Source: Maratus speciosus (lineage: Eukaryota > Arthropoda > Arachnida > Araneae > Salticidae). From it: a DNA stretch of 64,000 nucleotides. Both the position numbers and the translations under genes were made by a program. Every line of letters begins with the position of its first letter. Positions within the stretch are counted from its first letter, which is position 1. The notes below the pieces were generated by a model. The model worked only from the letters and a program-made list of their open reading frames with translations. It searched no databases and was not told the DNA's origin. The stretch lies in assembly GCA_963932465.1 (NCBI GenBank), contig OZ010795.1, positions 517,519,451 to 517,583,450 on the forward strand, written 5' to 3'. Shown here one piece after another: positions 57,646-64,000 of the stretch.

Positions 57646-58260
57646 CAAGATTTTTCTAATTTACCGACTCTAATACTGCTTGGGGACAAGTATTATAACA
57701 AATGTTATTAAATGCAAGAATACTGTTTTGAATTTTTAATCTTATCTGTTAACCTTATGTTAATTTTTATAATGAAATTGAATGAGTTTTCGTATATTCC
57801 TTGCATATTCTCCCTTGATCGTCTGTCATCTTTTTTGTTATGGTCCACATTTTTTTAGCGATTTTGCAATCCTGACTATTTTCAGCTGTAGAATTGATTT
57901 AAAAAAAAAATCACTGGTCCGCAGATATCGTCACTGGCCCTCTACATAAAATTATATAAGTACCTTTAACCCTTTGAGTGACACCCCACCCCCTCTCCTC
58001 TTCCGAGAATATAAACCAAACTTCCTTTCAGTTACCCAAAACTTTCGGCATAATAAAATGTAAAATTATAATTTGCTAAAAATTAAATAAATAGTACATA
58101 AACAAAAACTGAAATTATTATGTATTTTATTTCCGTTTATTTATTTTAACTGACTAAGTTTTTATGCAAATTTTATGCTTATAGTAATGTTTGTTTGCAG
58201 TTTTCTCAGTGATGGGAAAATTTACGTTTACCTGTCAAAGAGGGAAAAAAGTTACTGTTA
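56640..58260. repeat. Complex tandem duplication, about 1.2-kb unit plus smaller ones
   Basis: The 56655-57060 segment recurs at 57888-58250: TAGAATTGATT, CACTGGTCCGCAGA, TCGTCACTGGCCC, ACCTTTAACCCTTTGAGTGA, ACCAAACTTCCTTTCAGTTA. A second pair, 57070-57235 and 57590-57740, shares TGCTTGGGGACAAG and ACAAATGTTATTAAAT. A third pair, 57310-57400 and 57483-57580, shares TATTTGCTTTTTACAAATTC. A palindromic GGTCC-rich end (58265-58360) closes the block and may be an element terminus. Confidence 0.85.
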
Positions 58261-58360
58261 GTTACTGGTCCTTCGGACCACTAAATTTTTTAAATTAGTG
58301 GTCCAATTGAATTTTTAGTGGTCTCGGACCAGCGGACCACCAAGGATTTCGAACGCTGAT

Positions 58361-59278
58361 TTAGGTGGTGATACTTAACATTTTTTATCAAAAGTTTGCA
58401 ATGCAACTTGTTGATTGTCATTGAGAAAGCTAAGCTGACTGGAAATTGACACCGTTTAAATTTAAATGGCATGTTAGAGTCAAATGGGGTTCTTCTCCTT
58501 TCATTTTGTCTATAGTATTGAACAGCGTGGCTTAAATTCATTTAAAATTATAATAAGATGCTATAAAAGATGTTACGTATCATGCTAGCGAACTGTAAAC
58601 AAAACGTTTTCGGCTGTGTCTAAATACAATCTTGAACAAAAAGCTGATTCGCCGAATTCAACACGTCACCGTAAAACGGACCAATAGCAATTGTTATTCA
58701 TGCATCGCTCAAACGGTTTGTTTTAAAAGAAAGATTATGTCTGGATTTTGATTTGCTGAATGAGTCGGGTCATGTGACAGTAAATTAACCATGAGAATCA
58801 TCGCTGTGGTTGTTCCCAAATAGCAAGCTACAAATACAGCCTTTATTTGGCGCTACATAAGAGAAATATATACATAGATAATTATTTTTTAAATTTATGT
58901 ACAAAATAACTTTTCACTTAAAATTAACATCTTACACACACAAAAAAAAAAAAAAAAAAAAAAAAAATGCCAGCTTTTAAAAGTTTAGCATTTCAGTCTC
59001 AGAATTTTGACAGTAGCTTTTCTTGCAAAATTTAACACCATTGTTTGCTATATATCATGTTTCCAGAGAAATGATTTTTCAATTGCATTTGTTTAGTTGC
59101 CAGTAAAGCCAATGTAAAAAATAACAACAAAAATCTAAGTTTCAAACAATGAATATCACTGCAGTTTGAAAACAAATTTAAACTGTATTATACATCCCAT
59201 CTACACAGTATTGTTTTTAAGTATACAAATGAGGCCATTTTAAAGAAACAAATTATTGTTCTTGTATTATTATAAAGA
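58361..59278. other. No gene recognised
   Basis: Contains a 27-nt or so poly-A run near 58940-58966. No exon or element ends seen. Confidence 0.4.
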
Positions 59279-60368
59279 CTAGGGGATCGTACCCGGGCTT
59301 CCCGGGTTAAGAATATAGGTGAAAACATTCTTTTTAATTGAAAACTAATAATTTTTCTATATGCACTAATTTTTTTAGATTGCCTACTACTTACATTAAA
59401 AAAGCATTTTTCATATGGAAAATACGAATTATATAATCAAATAATTTTTTTAAATTTAACAAATGCGATATTTTCTTATTAGCCGCATGCTAAGAGTTAT
59501 TTGACCAAGATTTTGCTACTTATGGCATCCTTTTATGTTCTCATAATTTCAGAGCTTATAAAGGTACGTTAAATTTGCATTTTATTTATATTATTTTATT
59601 TATTTATTCATAGGGAAGTTATTTTTAATAGATATTAGCTGTAAGAAAATGATGAATTCTTTATTTTGTTTTAAGAGCAAACGGATTAATCTTTCGTAAT
59701 CGAGCTCCGCGCGATATAGACAAATTAAAAAATATTTCATGCTTTAAAATTGTTTTTAAAACCATAGACAATCAGTAAACTGAGATGAGCTTTGCAAACA
59801 AATTCCATATGAAAAAAAAAAAAAAAAATCCTATTTGGTGATCTAAAAATTTTAATTGTACGATTACAAATATGTTAGATTTGTGTTTTTTCAATATTAT
59901 TCTTTTATTTGTTTATAAAAGAAGTATTAATTTCGTTAATTTGTCTTTCACAAATATGTTAGATTGGTGGGTTTTTTAATATTATTCTTTTATTTGTTTA
60001 TAAAGGAAGTATTAATTTCGTTAGGCAAAAATAGTCAGAAACAAATGCTGAAAAATTTTTGCTTTATATGCAAAATGTTTATTATTATTATGTATTGAAA
60101 CCGGCATGTGATAAGATAAAAAAAATCATGCTTAGAAATTATTTTAGAAAATATAATATATCAGTCAATTAAGATACAGTTTTTAAACAAAATGCATTTG
60201 AAAGTAATTTTTTTTCCCATGCAATGAAAATTGAAAATGTACGATGGTCAAAAGATTAAAAAATTGCAGTAACTAAAATTTCAAGACCGAAATTTGATCG
60301 TAAAGTTTTGCCATTTGCAAAATGACGTCAGCGTTATGCACATATACGTTTGTTCTTTATAATATAGA
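59279..60368 (+). repeat. Dispersed repeat, longer copy, tail ATAATATAGAT
   Basis: Begins ACTAGGGGATCGTACCCGGG with CTTCCCGGGTTAAG following, and ends TTTATAATATAGATA. The 3' 200 bp is homologous to 38440-38637. Inside, ACAAATATGTTAGATT and 'attattcttttatttgtttataaa(g/a)gaagtattaattt' are directly repeated (59866-59935 and 59950-60020). No coding frame; it looks like a non-autonomous retroelement or MITE family, class undetermined. Confidence 0.6.
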
Positions 60369-61534
60369 TAGTTAATAAGTAAAATATAAAAAAGATCAGT
60401 TATTAGGATTTGGTTATCAATTTAGGCTCTTATGCTTGGTATTCCGGAATGAAAAACAAACAAAATTTGCATACGCACTTCTCACATCCATATTCATCAT
60501 TTAAAAAAAAAATTGTATTTTGTTTGATCATTTAAAAATCATTTAACTCAAAACTTGAGTCACGATTGTCAGCAACATATTATGTGAGCAGATGCACTCT
60601 TTACTTGAGATTCTAATCTCAATTCCGGAGAGTAAAAATTTCCGGAATTTATATTTTTTAGAATGTTTAGTTCTATCTAGGAAAATGATCGTTTTCTTTT
60701 AAATATGACTTCATTTTCACTTAAATAAGCATTTCGCCTAGTACCTGAAACTTAGTATCAGTACCAGGGCTGCGGAGTCAGAGTCGCTAAAAATATGCCG
60801 ACTCAGACTCCAAACTTTTTGTTAAACAGTTTGAAGTGAAATAAAAAATAAAACCAATTACACTTAATTTTAAATTTATGAACTGAATTATTATTATTAT
60901 TTGTTAACTCTATATATTAATTAAATATTTAGTTATTTTTCAATTTATTGACATGTTAATGAGTAAATTTAAGGCAAATGGGCGGATGTGATTTTTTTGC
61001 CTACATCAGTCATTAAATTGATTCATTTACTTACTTCTTCAGCTCATAGACGATACTATTGTACAATAATTAAATTAAAGTGAGTTTTGAAAGGTTTTTG
61101 TTTTGCTTTGTTTTTTGTAAATTAAGTCCAACTCAACCCGAATCCCGTGTCGGTCCGACTGCCCAACCCAATGAAGGAATCTATCTCAGACAAAAACAGA
61201 TGTTTCAATTTAACCTCTGTCCATCCGTGTTCGGGTCGGGTACTCAAATTTATAATTTAAGTCAGTCCGAAGCGAACCGGAAAGAAACCTGAACCATGAA
61301 CCTGATCCGAAATGAAATAAAATCAAAATTTTATTGGAATTATGAAAAATAATCATCTCTAACAGTACTTTTATCCTTTGTGTAGGAAAAGGCATATATA
61401 TTTACTTATTCGACTTATAAGTTAAACGATATTATGGACTTTCTTTTGAAAAATCGGGCGAACCCGCAATAATAATTATCAGACTGGCCCACAACGAAAA
61501 ACATTTAGCGCCAACTCAATCCGAACCACCATTT

Positions 61535-61805
61535 GATTGGTTGGTTGGTTGTGTTTATGACAGCCAATTATCAGCGCAAGGGACATAAGCCCTAAGTGGT
61601 GGGAGCGCCCACCGTGGATGTCTTTCCAAGGGAACCTAACCCGTATTTACGCTTCGAAAACCAAGGTTCGAAGAAAACCACGAAAACTCCGAACGATTAG
61701 GCCGACGGACGCGATTGGAATCGAACCCAGCACCTTCCGTCTACCAGCTTCGAGAGCAGAACCTCTCGGCCACTGGTGGGGTGCACCACCGTTCGAATCG
61801 GACCC
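61535..61805 (-). mobile_element. tRNA-derived SINE
   Basis: The minus strand has an A-box-like GTGGCCGAGAGG (complement of 61762-61773) and a perfect B box GGTTCGATTCC (complement of 61717-61727) in a Ser/Leu-tRNA-like head. A body follows and then a 3' end of AACCAACCAACC (complement of 61539-61550). It is unrelated to the SINE at 40063-40359. An open plus-strand frame across it is incidental. Confidence 0.85.
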
Positions 61806-62940
61806 TAACGAATGCAACAATCTACCTCAGATAACAATGGATGTTTCACTTATCTTTTGTTCAACTTATTACAGCCTTAGTTTTCAATATTTCAGATAAA
61901 AGAGAATGTGTGTAAAATATTAAACTGATTAATGCTGCTACCACTACAATATAGGACAACTCTTACAGAATTTTTCTCATTAAAACAAAAAACTGTAATT
62001 TTCTTCTTAATTATTTTTTACCCAAAACTTAGACGTTCTTCTATTTCTAAGCCCCAACTAGAGTCTTCCAAAGACCGGGTTGCATCCGACCGAATCTGAA
62101 ATTTTTGCTGAAAGTCAACCCGAAACCCGACAAAAAGGAATTCGTCAACCAAATCTGAAAATGGAAAAAAAGTCGTCAATCTGACCCTAATTCGAGACGA
62201 AAGAAAATTAGTTCATATTTTATAGAATAAACAATTCTAAAAAAAGCCTACAATTTTATCTTTTTTGTATAAAAATGAACTTAAATACACTCATTAATAT
62301 TCAAATATATAGATTTTTCATTTGAAAAATATTCAGAACATATTTTCTTTTGAAAAATCAGGTCAAATCAAAAGTGTCAAAACCTAACACGAAACATTTA
62401 AAATCTATCTGGTATTACATCTTCTATATATTACAGTGATTAAAATTGTCTTTAAAGTATGAATTAATGTCTAAAATTGGTACATAAACTGTAAATTATA
62501 AATACAGGCATTACAACCTCAAATGTAGATAACTACATTTTTATAATATGAGGATAATTACTCGGCATTTTAAGAGTAATATTCCTTCATCTAATATATC
62601 ATTCTTCAAGTAAGGGGAAAATTATTATTTCAAAAAACTGGTGCTAACCGAACAATTTTTTTTTAAAGCGCTATAATGCTTGGCAGGAAATCCTGCCAGT
62701 CAGATTATATGGGTTATATATCTACATATCTATAAATAGAGTAGATGTGCCAGTAATGGACACCATTAAAGAATTTCTCTAAAAATTGTTTTTTAAGTAA
62801 TAGTTATGTGTATTATATTCCAGTTTTTTCAATATTATATTAATTTATCAACAATATTTAACCATTCCCATAGTCTCATTTCCCAATATGAATCAAAATT
62901 TAATTGTAAATAGCAGAAATATATCAAAACACCTAAAATG

Positions 62941-63023
62941 CCAGTAATGGACATCCTTTATTCCAGCAATGGACACCCTCTATTCCAGTAATGGACACCC
63001 TCTATTCCAGTAATGGACACCCC
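62941..63023. repeat. Tandem repeat, 22 bp x 4
   Basis: CCAGTAATGGACACCCTCTA followed by TT, four head-to-tail copies with one or two changes each. An isolated CCAGTAATGGACACC lies upstream at about 62750. There are no unique spacers, so not a CRISPR-type array. Confidence 0.93.
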
Positions 63024-63326
63024 ATAAAAAGTAATAAATATAATTGTTTTTACTGTATTTAGAACTAATCGAACGAAATTTTCAGCCAAAAATAGAAATA
63101 TTACCGAAATTCGGTTTCGGTCAATCCTTAATCTTAATTACCATTTAATTTTGAACACTATTTCAATTTGCATTATCCGTATATCTCTAACAGGTAAAAA
63201 ATTAAAGCGCATTACAATCTTTTTGAGAAAACCTGTGTGCATGCCGGAGTCGGAGTCGATTGTTTCAGAAATCCAGGAGTCAGAGTCGGTCATTTTTCCT
63301 ACCGACTCCGCAGCCCTGATCAGTAC

Positions 63327-63793
63327 ACATGCAGAAGGAAAAACAAGATAGAAAATTTATGAGGAAAAATGTGTGTTTTCAAAAGCAGTATGTCATTTTC
63401 CGTTATTATGCCCCTAATATAATATTCTGCTCCTAATGGGATTTTGCGACATTAAACCCTATACCACAATTTTTATCAACAATTTTGAATTTTTATCAGA
63501 AAATAGCATGAATAAAAATACCTCATTATTTCTCTCTTGTTTGCAATAATGAAAGCAATCTAATTTTCACCACATTTTGAAGAAATTTCATAAAATGCTT
63601 TTAAAATTAAAATATAAAATTAAGGATATATATATATATATATATAAAAAGATAGTACGATCACATCTACAAATGAAGAGCTTTCAGTTAAAAAAAAAAA
63701 AAATTAGTAAAATTGGTTCAGCAGAAAGATCAGGGCAGATGATTAAAAAACACACTTATGTATTAAATATATACCCTCATAGCATGCATGGTC
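63327..63793. other. No gene recognised
   Basis: AT-rich, with a (TA)n run at about 63628-63646. Confidence 0.4.
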
Positions 63794-64000
63794 ACAGTGA
63801 CGTCATTGTGACGTCACTGTAAGTCACTGTGGTCACGTCACAACTGTGACCAAAATGCCACCACTAAGCGACGTCACATTGTGACTGATATGTGAACTTC
63901 TTAGAAAACTTTTAAAAATTACAAAAATTCTTCAAAACATGTTATTTACCGTAAAAAAAAATTTTCTGTCAATTTTAAAAAAATTGTGACGTCATTGTTA
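63794..64000. repeat. GTGACGTCA-rich palindromic segment
   Basis: TGACGTCA or GTGACGTCA occurs near 63798, 63808 and 63989, GACGTCAC near 63871, with GTGGTCACGTCACAACTGTGA between. The words are self-complementary, so the segment can fold in many ways. They equal the CREB/ATF consensus but the arrangement looks like a repeat running off the window edge. Confidence 0.6.

Larger units (their letters stand above)
60765..63318. mobile_element. hAT-type element, exact 8-bp target duplication, hosts a SINE
   Basis: The duplication ATCAGTAC lies at 60757-60764 and 63319-63326. Ends CAGGGCTGCGGAGTC at both sides, with GGAGTCAGAGTCG-type words repeated inside (60775-60820 and 63245-63300). The interior has no transposase. 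It includes two segments rich in 'acccga' words (61130-61290 and 62075-62190) that may be ends of another nested element, the SINE below and a 22-bp tandem repeat. Confidence 0.9.

Noticed and set aside
61700..61780. A genuine tRNA gene
   Set aside because: A and B boxes are present, but the sequence does not close into an acceptor stem and is followed by a SINE body.
62941..63023. CRISPR-like array
   Set aside because: Direct tandem units without unique spacers, in eukaryotic DNA.

Overview
The window is non-coding-rich animal DNA, strongly AT-rich, with eukaryotic spliced exons, tRNA-derived SINEs and many eukaryotic transposon families. Long introns, a dense load of hAT, pogo/Tigger, Tc1/mariner-like and Penelope-like elements, and no bacterial operon structure point to an invertebrate. 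An arachnid or other arthropod is my best guess, but the sequence alone does not settle it.

Only one host gene can be supported: a minus-strand tRNA pseudouridine synthase of the PUS1 type. Four internal exons are visible, in transcript order 54982-55220, 34007-34132, 15762-15840 and 13509-13554. They have consensus splice sites and phases that agree across all three joins. The introns between them are about 20.8, 18.2 and 2.2 kb. The 5' exons should lie beyond 55.2 kb and probably outside the window. The C-terminal exons should lie below 13.5 kb, and I could not find them.

The rest is largely repeats in layers. Region 1-13.5 kb (downstream of the last visible PUS1 exon) holds a Penelope endonuclease relic at the left edge, several tandem repeats, an inverted Penelope-LTR-like unit with a hammerhead ribozyme candidate, a very large decayed foldback, a Tigger-like element, and a roughly 297-bp tandem array ending beside a PUS1 exon. 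The 18-kb intron (15.8-34 kb) holds a Tigger-like element, a hAT-type MITE with exact 8-bp target duplications, a 10.2-kb pogo-like element whose transposase is split by later insertions (a tandem repeat, a TIR element, a hAT relic), and a Tc1/mariner-like relic. The 20.8-kb intron (34-55 kb) holds a tRNA-derived SINE, a young-looking 256-bp-arm inverted repeat, nested TIR elements, a head-to-head Penelope pair with an open GIY-YIG endonuclease frame, and a 5.4-kb hAT element broken by a smaller hAT-type element. A Tigger deletion derivative sits 78 bp from a PUS1 splice donor. From 55.2 kb on there are local duplications, a dispersed repeat family, a hAT-type element carrying a second SINE, and a CRE-palindrome-rich right edge.

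No new multi-gene system was found. The most unusual signals are the hammerhead-like motifs in Penelope-type repeats, the head-to-head Penelope structure, the nested insertion that leaves a hAT reading frame continuous, and the long foldbacks that would form double-stranded RNA in PUS1 transcripts.
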